Positions 1 through 9,035 are shown, counted from the first letter of the stretch. The stretch is 36,679 nucleotides of DNA from Bryobacterales bacterium (GCA_022823865.1 JAJEHF010000151.1:1-36679); one strand, 5' to 3'. Made by a program: numbers and translations. The notes: generated by a model from the letters alone, not told the origin.

Positions 1-343
1 GACAGACTGACAACAAAATGTCCAGTCCTCGCAGCAGACAGCGCTACCATGCCGAGCTCGCAAACTCTAGCAGGCTGCCGCTGCCCCTCCGGCTACTGTC
101 GTGCACTGCCTCGGACTCGGACAAAAAAATGGCCCTGCCCTTCCCGCCAAGCACCAGACGGCGCCCAGGTCTAGACTGAAAAGATGATCGCTGCGGAGCT
201 AGGGGCATGTTTCCCGGGCGCAAATGCCGCTTCGGTTGCCGGATTGGTCGATCTGGGCACGATAGCAGGTCCCCTCAACTCGAATCGGCGATTTCACCCA
301 TCGTAGCGTTCCATATCGAGTCCGTTCTGGCCGCCTTGTGCCG

Positions 344-371
344 TTGATCTGTGCTTTCCGATCCTTATGAT
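344..371 (+). promoter_or_regulatory. Candidate sigma-70 promoter for the GH5 lipoprotein pair
   Basis: TTGATC at 344-349 and TATGAT at 366-371 are separated by 16 bases, close to the -35/-10 consensus, and lie about 125 bases upstream of the first glycoside hydrolase start. The rest of bases 1-400 shows no coding region I can support. The call rests on motif match and position only. Confidence 0.35.
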
Positions 372-496
372 ACTATGATCGATCATTCACCTATGGACAG
401 GGATTGCGACCCCATTGCTCCGAGTGCTTCCGCGGCGCGCGCTCGTTTTCGTTTCGGAGGGGTGGCAAGTGGCCCGGCTCTCGCGGAGGGCCGCAC

Positions 497-1786
497 GTGA
501 ACGGGCCTTGTATGTCCGGTTCGGGACCAATCTCGGCATTGGCGACCTTGGTGGCAGTTGCGTGCCTGGCAGCTGGCGGTTGTCGGCAGGAAGGCGCAAC
601 GCCGCCGTCGGATATGGGTGTGGCTGCGCCGCAAATCAGCTACTGGGACGAGCGCCGGGTCGGGGTCAACTACTTCAACGAGATCCCCACGCGGGAGTGG
701 TTCCTTGCTGCGTCAGCGGCGAATATCCGACTGATCCGGCTCGCGTATGGAAAGTGGAAGGGCGAGAGGCGGGATTTCTTGGTCGGCAGCGCTGACCGGT
801 ACAGCGGGCTGGTCGAAGAGGACCTGCGCGAGCTCCTGCGGTACCTGGATCTGGCTGAGTCCCTCGGCATCAGGGTCGTGGTTGCCCCGCTGAGTCTGCC
901 CGGCGCTCGGTTCCGGCAATTCAACAATGGCGAGCGCGACGGGCGGCTGTGGACCGATCCGCAGTATCTTGTGCAGGCGGCCGAGTTCTGGAAGGACCTA
1001 GCGAACACCTTGAAGGATCGCGCCGCCGTCGCGGGATACGATCTCCTCAATGAACCTCACCCGGAATGGTTCCACGGGAAACGCACGTTCTGGAACCGAG
1101 GCTTCGGGGAGTGGTACGAGCGCATCAGGGGTACCCCTGCGGACTTGAACCGCTTCAACAGGGTGATCACGGCGAGCATCAGAGAGGTGGATCCCGACAC
1201 GCCGATCATCGTGGAATCCGGCTTGTACGCAACGCCTTGGGCATTCGAGTACTTAGAGCCCCTGGAGGATCCAAACATCCTGTATTCGTTTCACATGTAC
1301 GAGCCCTACGCGTACACGACCCGCCGGATCAACCAAGGCCGGTATTCCTATCCTGGAACCGTCCATATCGACAGTTTGGGAGCGGACCGCAAGTTCGACT
1401 TGGCCTCGATCGCGGCCTTCTTCGATCCAGTGCGCAGGTGGGCCCGTAGAAATGGAATCCCTGCCTCCCGTATTCTCGTTGGCGAGTTCGGGTGCGACCG
1501 CCGGGCGCCGGGCGCGGCCCGGTACCTCGCAGACCTCATCCGAGTGTTCAACCGCGAGGGCTGGCACTGGGCGTTCTATGCATACAGGGAGGACTCTTGG
1601 CCGCACATGGACTACGAACTGGGAACTGACAGGCCGGGCGAGACTTACTGGGCCGCAGTCGAAGAAGGCGGCTTGCCCAGGCGGTATTCCGAGATCTACG
1701 ACGCACGGGGAGCCAATCCGCTTTGGGCGCTGTTGAAGGGAGAGCTCGAGCGGGCGCGCGAGCCTCACGGCGGCGGTCAGGAGTAA
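497..1786 (+). CDS. Secreted GH5-like glycoside hydrolase lipoprotein
   Basis: A 429-residue protein predicted to hydrolyse beta-linked polysaccharide outside the cytoplasm. I chose the GTG at 497 because GGAGGG lies six bases upstream; an in-frame TTG at 404 lacks such a site. Residues 1-29 form a hydrophobic signal ending in a lipobox-like AGGC (Cys29), so it is probably membrane-anchored. The body reads as a (beta/alpha)8 glycosidase of clan GH-A: LLNEPHPEW holds the acid/base Glu186, and ILVGEFGCD holds the nucleophile Glu330 near the end of the barrel. Family GH5 (cellulase-like) fits best, but the substrate cannot be read from the sequence. The next gene begins five bases after the stop, so the two are almost certainly co-transcribed. 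Confidence 0.85.
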   Translation: MNGPCMSGSGPISALATLVAVACLAAGGCRQEGATPPSDMGVAAPQISYWDERRVGVNYFNEIPTREWFLAASAANIRLIRLAYGKWKGERRDFLVGSADRYSGLVEEDLRELLRYLDLAESLGIRVVVAPLSLPGARFRQFNNGERDGRLWTDPQYLVQAAEFWKDLANTLKDRAAVAGYDLLNEPHPEWFHGKRTFWNRGFGEWYERIRGTPADLNRFNRVITASIREVDPDTPIIVESGLYATPWAFEYLEPLEDPNILYSFHMYEPYAYTTRRINQGRYSYPGTVHIDSLGADRKFDLASIAAFFDPVRRWARRNGIPASRILVGEFGCDRRAPGAARYLADLIRVFNREGWHWAFYAYREDSWPHMDYELGTDRPGETYWAAVEEGGLPRRYSEIYDARGANPLWALLKGELERAREPHGGGQE

Positions 1787-1791
1787 GATCC

Positions 1792-3834
1792 ATGCCAGCA
1801 GGCCCGGTCAAACACATTGGTTGTCTCGTGCTGACGGCAACGGCCTTGGCCTGTGGCGGTGTGCCGATGCAGGACGAGCCCGCATGGGGCATCCGAGGCC
1901 GCCACTTGACGCTGGATGGCGAGCCGGTCTTCCTGAGCGGCGTGAATTACGTTCCGTCGAGGGGATGGCTCACCCACTTGGATTCTTGGGACGCCGACGC
2001 GGTCGACCGCGACTTTGAAGGCTTGAAGAGGGTGGGCGTGAACGCGGTCCGGTACCTGCCGCTGTGGCACCAACTGCAACCCACGCCGGAACGCGCCGAC
2101 CCGACTTCGCTGGACAGGCTCGACAAGGTGATTGAGCTCGCCGAGAAGCACGGTCTCTTCGTCCAGTTGGGAATCCTCAACAGTTGGATGTCAGGGGGGA
2201 CCTTCCTCCCGTCCTGGGCGCATGGAAACCTGTTCAAGGACCCGGCAATCATCGCTGGGGAACTGGCACTAGTGCGTGACCTTGCGCAACGCTACGCTGG
2301 CCGCCGTGCCTTGCAGGGATTCGACATCGGAAACGAGCTCAACGTTCTCGAAGGCCGCATGAATCTGGATCTAGATTCGATCGCGGTCGAAGCGTGGCAG
2401 GCTCAGATCGTCGATTCGCTTCGCCGGCATGCTCCCGGGTCGCTGATCGTGAATGGGGTCGGCACCGGCTATTCGGAGAGCTTCAACATCGATTCCATTG
2501 CCCGGTCCACCGACTACATGGCGGCGCACTCGTACCCGTACTTTCACGGCACTTCCCGACTCGACCCTTGGCTGGGCCAGCGAACGACCTACAGCACGAA
2601 CTACATCGTTTCGTGGGCCGAGATGACCGGAAAGCCTGTCCTGATGCAGGAGTTGGGAGCCTCGCAACAGTGGGTGCCTCCCGGCAACGTCCCCAAGTAC
2701 CTCAGGCTTACGTTCCTCAGCAACTGGCTGGAAGGGGCCGCTGGATACTTGTGGTGGTGCTCCCACGACATCGATCCAAGCTTTGCAGTTCCCGACGAGG
2801 GACTGTACAAGGAGTATTCGACAGCACGACTGCAACGCGAGAACAAGTTCAACGAATTGAACTATGACATGGGGATCTTGGACAGCGACAATCGTCCGAA
2901 GCCTGCGGCGGCAGCATTCGAACGCTCGACTGGCATCGTAGAAGAACTTGGCGTGGATTGGACCAACAGGCTGCCGGTCTGCTATGTCCTCGTGCCCGAA
3001 GGCTCCGACTACGAATCGACGATGATCCAGCTGATCACGCCCTTCGTGCTCGCCAAACAAGCCCACATGGACGTCAAGCTCCTGAACGAGGGGGCGGCCG
3101 TTCCAAGCGACGCGGCTTCACTCGTGATCCCGGGGTTCCGACTATCCCCGGAAGGGCGAAGCCAGGTCGAGAGGTACTTGAGCGCCGGAGGCACGGTGTA
3201 CCAGTCGTATTTCAATGACTTCGGCAGTTCCTTGACGGTAGCTAACGAAGAGTTTGCTCTCGACTATCCAAGGCTGGTCGTGACTCGGCGGGCGGGCGCG
3301 ATGGAGTTGGAGCAGCAACTCGTTGTGGGAGCCAGACTTCGTGTTCGGGCCGTCTCAGCATCAGGCAATGCCGAGACGATCCTGTCAATGCCACGACTAG
3401 GTCAGGTCCGGTTGGAGCGGAAAGAGCCGGACACGAGCCTGTTCGGCGAGAGCGCTGGACAAGGAGTTCTATTCCGAACGCGTCACGGTTCTGGAGCCTA
3501 CTACTACTTGGCGGCGGACCTCGAAGAGGCTCTGAGGGATACGTTCAATCCATGGAACGATGACGACTCGGATTTGATCTATTCGGTTCTCCGGCCGCAG
3601 CATCCGGTCAATGTAGGGTCAAAGTACCTCGAGCTGCACCACAAGTCCCGCAACGGTCAGGAGCTAGTCGCTCTGCTCAATCATTCGCCCGAGTTCGTCG
3701 AAGCCATGCTCCATCTGGGAACGGGGTTTCGAGCGGTGGACGCGTTTACGGGACAGGTTCAGGGGGGCGACGCTGAGACCGCAGTTCGATTGGAACCGGC
3801 GGGCGTGAAGTTCCTGTTGCTGCAAGCGCCGTGA
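1792..3834 (+). CDS. Secreted GH5/mannanase-like glycoside hydrolase lipoprotein
   Basis: A 680-residue protein. The ATG at 1792 is preceded by AGGAG with an eight-base spacer. Residues 1-21 are a signal with lipobox ALAC (Cys21), so the enzyme is probably a lipoprotein facing the periplasm or outside. Residues about 35-400 resemble a clan GH-A barrel of the beta-mannanase type: DIGNELNVLEG carries the acid/base Glu182 and VLMQELGAS the nucleophile Glu287. The region after about residue 410 includes a segment (RLSPEGRSQVERYLSAGG) that recalls the class-I amidotransferase-like or trimerisation domains of GH42 enzymes, followed by a beta-rich C-terminus. It sits in an operon with the GH5 gene upstream, suggesting joint attack on one polysaccharide. 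Substrate is unknown. Confidence 0.8.
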   Translation: MPAGPVKHIGCLVLTATALACGGVPMQDEPAWGIRGRHLTLDGEPVFLSGVNYVPSRGWLTHLDSWDADAVDRDFEGLKRVGVNAVRYLPLWHQLQPTPERADPTSLDRLDKVIELAEKHGLFVQLGILNSWMSGGTFLPSWAHGNLFKDPAIIAGELALVRDLAQRYAGRRALQGFDIGNELNVLEGRMNLDLDSIAVEAWQAQIVDSLRRHAPGSLIVNGVGTGYSESFNIDSIARSTDYMAAHSYPYFHGTSRLDPWLGQRTTYSTNYIVSWAEMTGKPVLMQELGASQQWVPPGNVPKYLRLTFLSNWLEGAAGYLWWCSHDIDPSFAVPDEGLYKEYSTARLQRENKFNELNYDMGILDSDNRPKPAAAAFERSTGIVEELGVDWTNRLPVCYVLVPEGSDYESTMIQLITPFVLAKQAHMDVKLLNEGAAVPSDAASLVIPGFRLSPEGRSQVERYLSAGGTVYQSYFNDFGSSLTVANEEFALDYPRLVVTRRAGAMELEQQLVVGARLRVRAVSASGNAETILSMPRLGQVRLERKEPDTSLFGESAGQGVLFRTRHGSGAYYYLAADLEEALRDTFNPWNDDDSDLIYSVLRPQHPVNVGSKYLELHHKSRNGQELVALLNHSPEFVEAMLHLGTGFRAVDAFTGQVQGGDAETAVRLEPAGVKFLLLQAP

Positions 3835-3876
3835 CTGCGACCGCTTCCGCCTGAATAGCGTCGGTGCCCGGCCCGT

Positions 3877-3890
3877 GCCCGAGGTCGGGC
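3877..3890 (+). terminator. Weak hairpin after the glycoside hydrolase pair
   Basis: GCCCG-AGGT-CGGGC forms a short GC-rich hairpin 43 bases after the stop of the second glycoside hydrolase. There is no T-tract, so a role as terminator is only plausible. Confidence 0.25.
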
Positions 3891-4622
3891 TGCGGGTCCG
3901 CGAACTGCACTGCGCCCCGCCTCCCAGACTGCTGCTCCTGCTGGGCGGGACGGATCTTGCATCCCCGCTTCGCAACCTTCTCGCGCTCACTTGAACCGGT
4001 CCGGCCGTTCCCGGTGAATGACCCCTTCAAATCTATCTAAGTCAATATATTGCTTGGACTTCCGCTCAATTCTGATGCGGAACTTCGGGCTCGGCTCTGG
4101 GCACTGGCCAAGCTGTTGTTCGCACACGACAAGGTGCAGCGCGAGGCTTGGGCCGAGGCCCACTGCGACGATCTCGAACAAGGCCAAGTGTGCCAACTGC
4201 ATCGACAACGGCCGCACCCGCATGCTCCGTGGACGGAGACAACGCATTCCTCGCCCTGCGCTGCTGCTTGCTCAGCGGCACCTAGTAGGACTTGGGTGGA
4301 ACAAGACGAAAGGCCGACGACTCATGCATCCAAGCCGAAGTCCAAGAGCCAAACATGATGTCGTGCACGTGCGCCACGAAGGCGCAGAGGGGAGCGGGAG
4401 ATCTCCACGCAGTCATGCTGCACAAGAGATGGGCGCAGATCCCCCAAGTCGCCTTGCAGGCGGAGGCTTCAAACCGCCCAACTGCTGCTGCCCGCAAGAG
4501 GTGGGTGGGCAGCGAGATGGGAAGAGCCGGGGCGCGGACCCTGTCAGGTGAGGGCCGTGGAGTCGAACGCAAGCGAACCGCTGTGAACGCGTCGAACAAT
4601 ATTCTGATGGCGTCAAAGCCGG
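3891..4622. other. Intergenic stretch without a supportable gene
   Basis: Between the glycoside hydrolase operon and the convergent amidohydrolase there are about 0.8 kb. Several open frames exist on both strands, but they overlap each other, lack ribosome-binding sites and have the low-complexity Arg/Pro/Ser composition of GC-rich frame shadows. An AT-rich patch lies near 4020-4060. It may be gene debris; I recognise no family. Confidence 0.4.
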
Positions 4623-4640
4623 GGGTGGTGTGCGCCACCC
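4623..4640 (-). terminator. Hairpin after the amidohydrolase gene
   Basis: GGGTGG at 4623-4628 and CCACCC at 4635-4640 form a perfect six-base-pair stem with a six-base loop, starting about 15 bases beyond the amidohydrolase stop on the minus strand. There is no clear T-run. Confidence 0.4.
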
Positions 4641-4655
4641 GGAGGGGGATTGCGG

Positions 4656-5402
4656 TCAGTCCCCGAACACAAGGATGGGTGTCTGCCAAAGGATCCTGCG
4701 CTTGTCGGCATCAGAGATTGGCAAGCCCTCGATCTTGCCGATCTCGGTTTCAAGGCTCTCCGGCAGGTCCGAGCCCGCCATCAGCCGGTCTGACCCGACA
4801 TGTTGGAGCACCTCTAGGACCATGTGTGGCATGAGCGTGGAAAGCTCGATGAAGATGTTAGGGCAGACCTGCGCCGCGACGACAGATTCCAGCGCGTAGA
4901 TGCCCCCTCCCGCGTGTCCGATGACGATCTTGAGGTTCGGGTAGCGCCGGGCGGCGTGGATGTACAGCGACGGCAGGGCGAATGGTGCTCCCGTACCCGT
5001 GTGGCAGACCAGCACCAAGCCGTTCTCGAGCGCTGTCTCGAACAAGAGCGCGCTGCGCTCTGACAACGGATTCAGGCCTTGGTACTGAGGCTGGAACTTC
5101 AGGGCTCGAAATCCGTACTCCTCCCGGCAGCGCCGCACTTCGGTGCGGAACTCGTCCTCTGGGATGTACGGATTGAGGCAAGCCGCTCCTGCGAACCTCT
5201 CGGGGTGCGAGCGCAGCGCGTCCCCGATTTCGTCGTGCTCGCGACGGAAATCTTCCACTACCGGGAAGGGGATGAGCAGGGTCCGGTCGATCCCGGCGGA
5301 GTCCATGGAGTGCAGCATGGCGTCCTTGGTCGCGACCCGGCCGGAATGCAGCGCCCGCCCGAGATGGGCGTGCGTGTCGAAGACTCGGAATCGGCCCCGC
5401 AT
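4656..5402 (-). CDS. Amidohydrolase-2 family metal-dependent hydrolase
   Basis: A 248-residue cytoplasmic TIM-barrel hydrolase, a usual length for compact members of the amidohydrolase-2 family. The metal-binding pattern is visible: DTHAHLG at the N-terminus (His11, His13), VCHTGTG (His133), IGHAGGG (His162) and a terminal Asp in AGSDLPES (Asp211). Family members hydrolyse or decarboxylate cyclic and aromatic substrates; this one's substrate is not predictable. It follows the M20 peptidase gene by 26 bases on the same strand, so the pair is likely one transcript. They may act in sequence on an N-acyl or amide compound, but that is inference. Confidence 0.85.
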   Translation of the reverse strand: MRGRFRVFDTHAHLGRALHSGRVATKDAMLHSMDSAGIDRTLLIPFPVVEDFRREHDEIGDALRSHPERFAGAACLNPYIPEDEFRTEVRRCREEYGFRALKFQPQYQGLNPLSERSALLFETALENGLVLVCHTGTGAPFALPSLYIHAARRYPNLKIVIGHAGGGIYALESVVAAQVCPNIFIELSTLMPHMVLEVLQHVGSDRLMAGSDLPESLETEIGKIEGLPISDADKRRILWQTPILVFGD

Positions 5403-5428
5403 GATTCCAGCCTAGGCGCCTCGCAGGG

Positions 5429-6481
5429 TCATGCCGGCCCGCCGGAAGCCTTCAGCGAACGGGCCAGCCGAGCGTAGATGTCGATCGCCTCTTCGATCTG
5501 CCGCTTCGGTATGCGCTCTTCCGCCGTATGGGCGTAGTGAATCGATCCCGGGCCGATCAGCAGGGGCCGGCCCCAGTCCGACAGCTTGGGGATGTCGGTC
5601 GTGTACTTGACGATCGACGTTTCGAAGCCCTCGATCTCGTGCAGCCGAAGGGCGGGCGTGTAGGAGAACACCTCCACGTCAACACCGTCCAGAGCGGACA
5701 TGGCCAGTTTCTCGGTCTCGGCCAAGTCCGCCACGACGCGCACCACGACAGAGGCCGACGCGTAGTCCGCGATGATGTTGGCCGCGGGACCCGCGTCCAG
5801 AGTGCCGATGTTGACGGTGGTCTCGCCGAGCAACGGGTCGGAGGGCCACTCAAGCTCGCGCAATCGGTTCAATCGGTCTAGCAGCAGTTCGGTAGCCGAG
5901 ACGCCCAACTCCGGGTAGGCCGAGTGGCAGGCGCGCCCGGCGGCCTTGATCTTGAAGCCGAGCGTGCCCTTGGATGCCAGCGCGAGCAGGTTCTCGGTCG
6001 GCTCGCCGTTGATCAGGAACTTCACGGCCGGCGGGTTGCGGTTGGCATGGCGGGCCCCTGCTCCGTCGACCTCCTCGCCGACGACCAACAGGATTCCCAA
6101 TCCGCGCTCGCCTTCTTCGAGCAGGCGCTCGACGGCCTTGATCATGGCCGCGGCGATCCCGTGCGTGTCGCAGGCGCCGCGCCCCCAGATGAACTCGTCG
6201 TCCTCGCTCGATGGGATAAACGGGGGGACCGTGTCCATGTGTGTGGAGAACACCACCTCCGGCTCGCCCCACCAGGCCCACACGTTGTATCGGCCGCGCT
6301 CGACCTCCTGCCTTTCGATCGAGCCTCCGAAACTCCGGGCCAAGGGTTCCAGGTAGCGGAACAGGAAGCTCCCGATCTCGCCTTCGTTGGGAGTCACGGA
6401 ATTAATGTCGATCAGGGAGCGGGTGAGCTTGAATGCATCCATGAGGATTCGATCGCAGCCCGACTTGCGAACGTATCCCAT
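5429..6481 (-). CDS. M20 family metallopeptidase (ArgE/DapE/CPG2-like)
   Basis: A 350-residue di-zinc amidohydrolase. Visible motifs, numbered from the chosen start: STHMDTVPP (His81, Asp83), GRGACDTHG (Asp105), GEEVDGAGA (catalytic Glu136, ligand Glu137), INGEPTE (Glu160), CHSAYPELG in the lid domain (His186), and a C-terminal HTAEERI carrying the last metal ligand. The family cleaves N-acyl-amino acids or short peptides (acetylornithine, succinyl-diaminopimelate, [LysW]-amino acids). The absence of arg or dap neighbours prevents a finer call. The ATG at 6481 has GGGAG four bases upstream; an ATG at 6442 is the alternative. It is divergent from bactofilin across about 150 bases and upstream of the amidohydrolase. 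Confidence 0.85.
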   Translation of the reverse strand: MGYVRKSGCDRILMDAFKLTRSLIDINSVTPNEGEIGSFLFRYLEPLARSFGGSIERQEVERGRYNVWAWWGEPEVVFSTHMDTVPPFIPSSEDDEFIWGRGACDTHGIAAAMIKAVERLLEEGERGLGILLVVGEEVDGAGARHANRNPPAVKFLINGEPTENLLALASKGTLGFKIKAAGRACHSAYPELGVSATELLLDRLNRLRELEWPSDPLLGETTVNIGTLDAGPAANIIADYASASVVVRVVADLAETEKLAMSALDGVDVEVFSYTPALRLHEIEGFETSIVKYTTDIPKLSDWGRPLLIGPGSIHYAHTAEERIPKRQIEEAIDIYARLARSLKASGGPA

Positions 6482-6571
6482 ACTACTCCCGGCGACTTTG
6501 CCGACCCGCGCAGGACCGCCCGCCCGATCGCTGCGGCCGATGACAAGAGAGAGAGTCCTGTCACATATCGC

Positions 6572-6605
6572 TATACTAGAGTCTCCGCAGCTTGTTGAGC
6601 GGAGA
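6572..6605 (+). promoter_or_regulatory. -10-like element and leader hairpin ahead of the bactofilin gene
   Basis: TATACT at 6572-6577 is a good -10 hexamer, although no convincing -35 is seen at 17 bases. It is followed by TCTCCGC (6582-6588) and GCGGAGA (6599-6605), a perfect seven-base-pair hairpin with a ten-base loop that would lie in the 5' leader, about 22 bases before the start codon. Confidence 0.3.
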
Positions 6606-6627
6606 TCAGACAATCCCGAGAGACACA

Positions 6628-7260
6628 ATGTGGGGCCGCAAAGAAGACGAATCCAACGGCGCGGAGACGCTTGCCTCCGCGAGCCAGGCCAGCGCCAGAC
6701 CGAGCGGAGCCCCTCCACGCCCAGCGGTGGCGCCGCCCAAGCTCACTGCTCCCGCTCCAGCACCGGCTAGTGCAGGCACATCGCGCATCGGGCAATCGAT
6801 GAAATTCAAGGGCGAGATCCACAGCGACGAGGACTTTTTGATCGATGGTTCGGTCGAGGGATCGATTTCCGTCCCGAAGCACTCTGTGGTGATCGGCTCG
6901 GAGAGTAAGGTGCAGGCCACGATCGAGGCCCATTCGGTCTTGATTCACGGTCAGGTGGAAGGCAAGATCAGCGCCACTGAGAAGGTGGAAATTTCCAAGA
7001 CCGGACGGTTCAAGGGCGATTTGATCGCCCGCCGTCTAGAGATCCAGGACGGTGCGGTCTTTGTCGGTAGCAGTGCGGTGCATCAGGCCAAGCCCGCTTC
7101 ACCTGTGCCGCCCTCGCAACCGGAAAAGAGAGCGGAAAAGAAAGCGGAGGCGCAACCGAAACCGCCCGCTCCGCCCAAGCCCGCCCCCCCGGTCAAGCCG
7201 GCCTTGGCGAATCCAGTTCCTAAGCCGGCAGTCCAACAGCAGTCATTGACGAAACCTTGA
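6628..7260 (+). CDS. Bactofilin (polymer-forming cytoskeletal protein)
   Basis: A 210-residue protein. Residues about 54-150 form the bactofilin (DUF583) beta-helix core, with its repeating hydrophobic pattern: GEIHSDEDFLIDGSVEGSI, then VVIGSESKVQATIEAHSV, VLIHGQVEGKIS and RFKGDLIARRLEIQDGAVF. The core is flanked by a Pro/Ala-rich N-terminal tail and a Lys/Pro/Ala-rich C-terminal tail from about residue 155, typical of bactofilins that bind membrane or partner proteins through flexible tails. Bactofilins polymerise without nucleotide and place cell-wall or polarity machinery. The ATG at 6628 is preceded by GAGAG. It heads a plus-strand run with a methyltransferase-like and a TPR gene. Confidence 0.9.
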   Translation: MWGRKEDESNGAETLASASQASARPSGAPPRPAVAPPKLTAPAPAPASAGTSRIGQSMKFKGEIHSDEDFLIDGSVEGSISVPKHSVVIGSESKVQATIEAHSVLIHGQVEGKISATEKVEISKTGRFKGDLIARRLEIQDGAVFVGSSAVHQAKPASPVPPSQPEKRAEKKAEAQPKPPAPPKPAPPVKPALANPVPKPAVQQQSLTKP

Positions 7261-7300
7261 GAGGGTGTCGGCCGGCTGAGACCGGAGGCTTGTATCGAGC

Positions 7301-7978
7301 GTGTCTTGGTGGTCCCGTCGTAAGGCGAACCGCTCGGCAGCTGATGCTCTGTCGATAGCGTCCAGCGCGAAACCCCGAGATCCCGACGAAAGCGGCTCGG
7401 GTTCGCGCAGGAGCCACGGCATCGAATTCTTCTTTCAGCACCTGCGCGATGCCCGGAACTTGAACATTCTAGACCTCGGCATGCTGTCGCAGGAGACGAC
7501 CACGCAATTCGGCGAGCTGGGACACCACTTGCACTTCGCGAGCTTGCTAACGGGCTATGATGAGGCACGGCCCGGGCTGGTGGGCCAAGACGGCGAGGTG
7601 TCGCGGCGCGCTTCGGATCGCTTCATCCGGCAGTATCTCGACTTTGCTCCGCGGAGCTTTCACGCCGTCTTGGCATGGGACGTATTGCAGCAACTTGACC
7701 GCTCGGCAATGCAGAGCGCGATCACTCATCTGGAAAGGATCGTCTTGCCGAATGCCGTCATGTTTTGCATATTTCAGGAGCCCGACGGAGATGGCACGAT
7801 CTCGATTTTTGATGGCGCGGTTAGCTCCCACACCTCACTGAAGCTGCTCGAAGTCGGCCGCCGTCGGCCGCGCCAAGTCTTGATGCCCCGCGACTTGGAA
7901 TTCGAATTCCCACAATTCCGCTCCGTTCATTTCTTCCTCAAGCGGGACGCGCTGCTTGAAGTGCTCGTGATGAGTTGA
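7301..7978 (+). CDS. Methyltransferase-like protein, bactofilin-linked
   Basis: A 225-residue cytoplasmic protein beginning at a GTG, with GGAGG about a dozen bases upstream, so the exact start is unsure. NILDLGMLSQETTTQFGELG (about residues 51-70) fits strand one and the nucleotide-binding loop of a class I SAM-dependent methyltransferase, and FHAVLAWDVLQQL (about 122-134) fits the post-I/motif IV strand. The Gly-rich loop is degenerate (DLG followed by MLSQ rather than GxG), so it may bind SAM weakly or be a pseudoenzyme. The C-terminus EVLVMS suits the final strand. It lies 40 bases after bactofilin and six bases before the TPR gene, so a shared role with the cytoskeletal scaffold is inferred. 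Confidence 0.6.
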   Translation: MSWWSRRKANRSAADALSIASSAKPRDPDESGSGSRRSHGIEFFFQHLRDARNLNILDLGMLSQETTTQFGELGHHLHFASLLTGYDEARPGLVGQDGEVSRRASDRFIRQYLDFAPRSFHAVLAWDVLQQLDRSAMQSAITHLERIVLPNAVMFCIFQEPDGDGTISIFDGAVSSHTSLKLLEVGRRRPRQVLMPRDLEFEFPQFRSVHFFLKRDALLEVLVMS

Positions 7979-7984
7979 ACTTTC

Positions 7985-8983
7985 GTGCTTGAACTGCGGA
8001 AGTGGCGGCGCTGCTGCATCCTGGGACTGGCTTCGTTCGGACCCGGCCTCGCGTTGGCCGCTGGAGACCGGGCCGCGGGACTCGACCACTACCTCAATCG
8101 AGAATTCGGGCTCGCGGTTGCGGCGTTCGAACGGCACTTGGCGAATGAGCAGGACAGCCCCGAGGCGCACTTGCTGCTGACCAAGGCGCTGCTCTACCAA
8201 GAACTCGACCGTCTCGGCTTTGTCGGCACTAGGGCCTTTCGGGGCGACCGGGAGTATCGCTCGGCAGAAAAGCCCAAGCCGGAAGCCCGGATCAGCCGAC
8301 GAATCTTGGATGCGCTAGAAGAGGGGCGGCAGACCTGCGAGCGAGTCCTGGTCGAGTCCGGAGAAGACAGGCAAGCCCTCCACTCGCTGGCGCAGTTCTA
8401 CCTCGTTGAGGCTACCTACGAGTACTTCATAGCCAAGGCGTATTTCAAAGCGTTGGCGAGCGGCCGACAGGCACGGGAGCTCAGCTACCGCGTCGGCGAG
8501 CTCTATCCGGACTTCCCGGACGGGCTCTTGGTGGCAGGATTCCAAGAGTACATAGTGGGCAAAATACCTTGGGCCCTGCGGGTGATGATCGCTATGCGCG
8601 GATATGGAGGCAGCAAGAAGAAGGGAATCCAACTGGTCGAGCGAGTTGCACAAGACGGCGTCGAGAATCGGCACGAGGCGCGCATCTTGCTGGCAGTGAT
8701 CTACCGCTGGGAGGGCCCTCCCAAGGAGGCGGCGGAAGCGTTTGCCAGCTTGGCCGAGGACTTCCCGCGAGCTTATATGTTCCCCTTGGAGGCGGCCGAC
8801 CTGTACGAGTCGGCGCGCGAGAAGGCAATGGCGCTGGAGCTGTTCGAAGAGGTCAGCCGCAAGCAGAAGTCCGGCGAAAATCGCTTCGACCGAATGTCAG
8901 AGCGCATGGCAGCTGCCTTGGGTCGCCGTATAGAGGCGCTAGAGCGAGCGCTGTCCGACAAGAGGCAGCGAACAGGCAGATGA
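7985..8983 (+). CDS. Exported TPR-repeat protein
   Basis: A 332-residue protein starting at GTG 7985. Residues 1-26 (basic RKWRR, then a hydrophobic stretch ending ALAAG) look like a signal peptide. The rest is nearly all alpha-helical with TPR-like signatures: GLAVAAFERHLANEQDSPEA, ALHSLAQFYLVEATYEYF, and the C-terminal EAAEAFASLAEDFPRAYMFP and AMALELFEEVSRKQ. The central segment around MRGYGGSKKKGIQL is less regular. TPR proteins are scaffolds for protein assembly; a periplasmic partner for the bactofilin layer is plausible from the operon but not shown. It is convergent with the sulfatase remnant at 9036. Confidence 0.65.
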   Translation: MLELRKWRRCCILGLASFGPGLALAAGDRAAGLDHYLNREFGLAVAAFERHLANEQDSPEAHLLLTKALLYQELDRLGFVGTRAFRGDREYRSAEKPKPEARISRRILDALEEGRQTCERVLVESGEDRQALHSLAQFYLVEATYEYFIAKAYFKALASGRQARELSYRVGELYPDFPDGLLVAGFQEYIVGKIPWALRVMIAMRGYGGSKKKGIQLVERVAQDGVENRHEARILLAVIYRWEGPPKEAAEAFASLAEDFPRAYMFPLEAADLYESAREKAMALELFEEVSRKQKSGENRFDRMSERMAAALGRRIEALERALSDKRQRTGR

Positions 8984-9035
8984 CCTCGGCTGGACTCCCA
9001 GGCCCGCGTATGGGCTTCCCTCAAGCGCGTCCAGT

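Noticed and set aside
1..400. Possible gene or repeat at the left edge.
   Set aside because: No frame with a credible start and composition was found; only a promoter-like pair near 344-371 is supportable.
4039..4051. AAGTCAATATATT occurs here and again at 33862-33874.
   Set aside because: A few identical 13-mers are expected by chance in 36 kb, and the flanks do not extend the match, so it is not a supported repeat.
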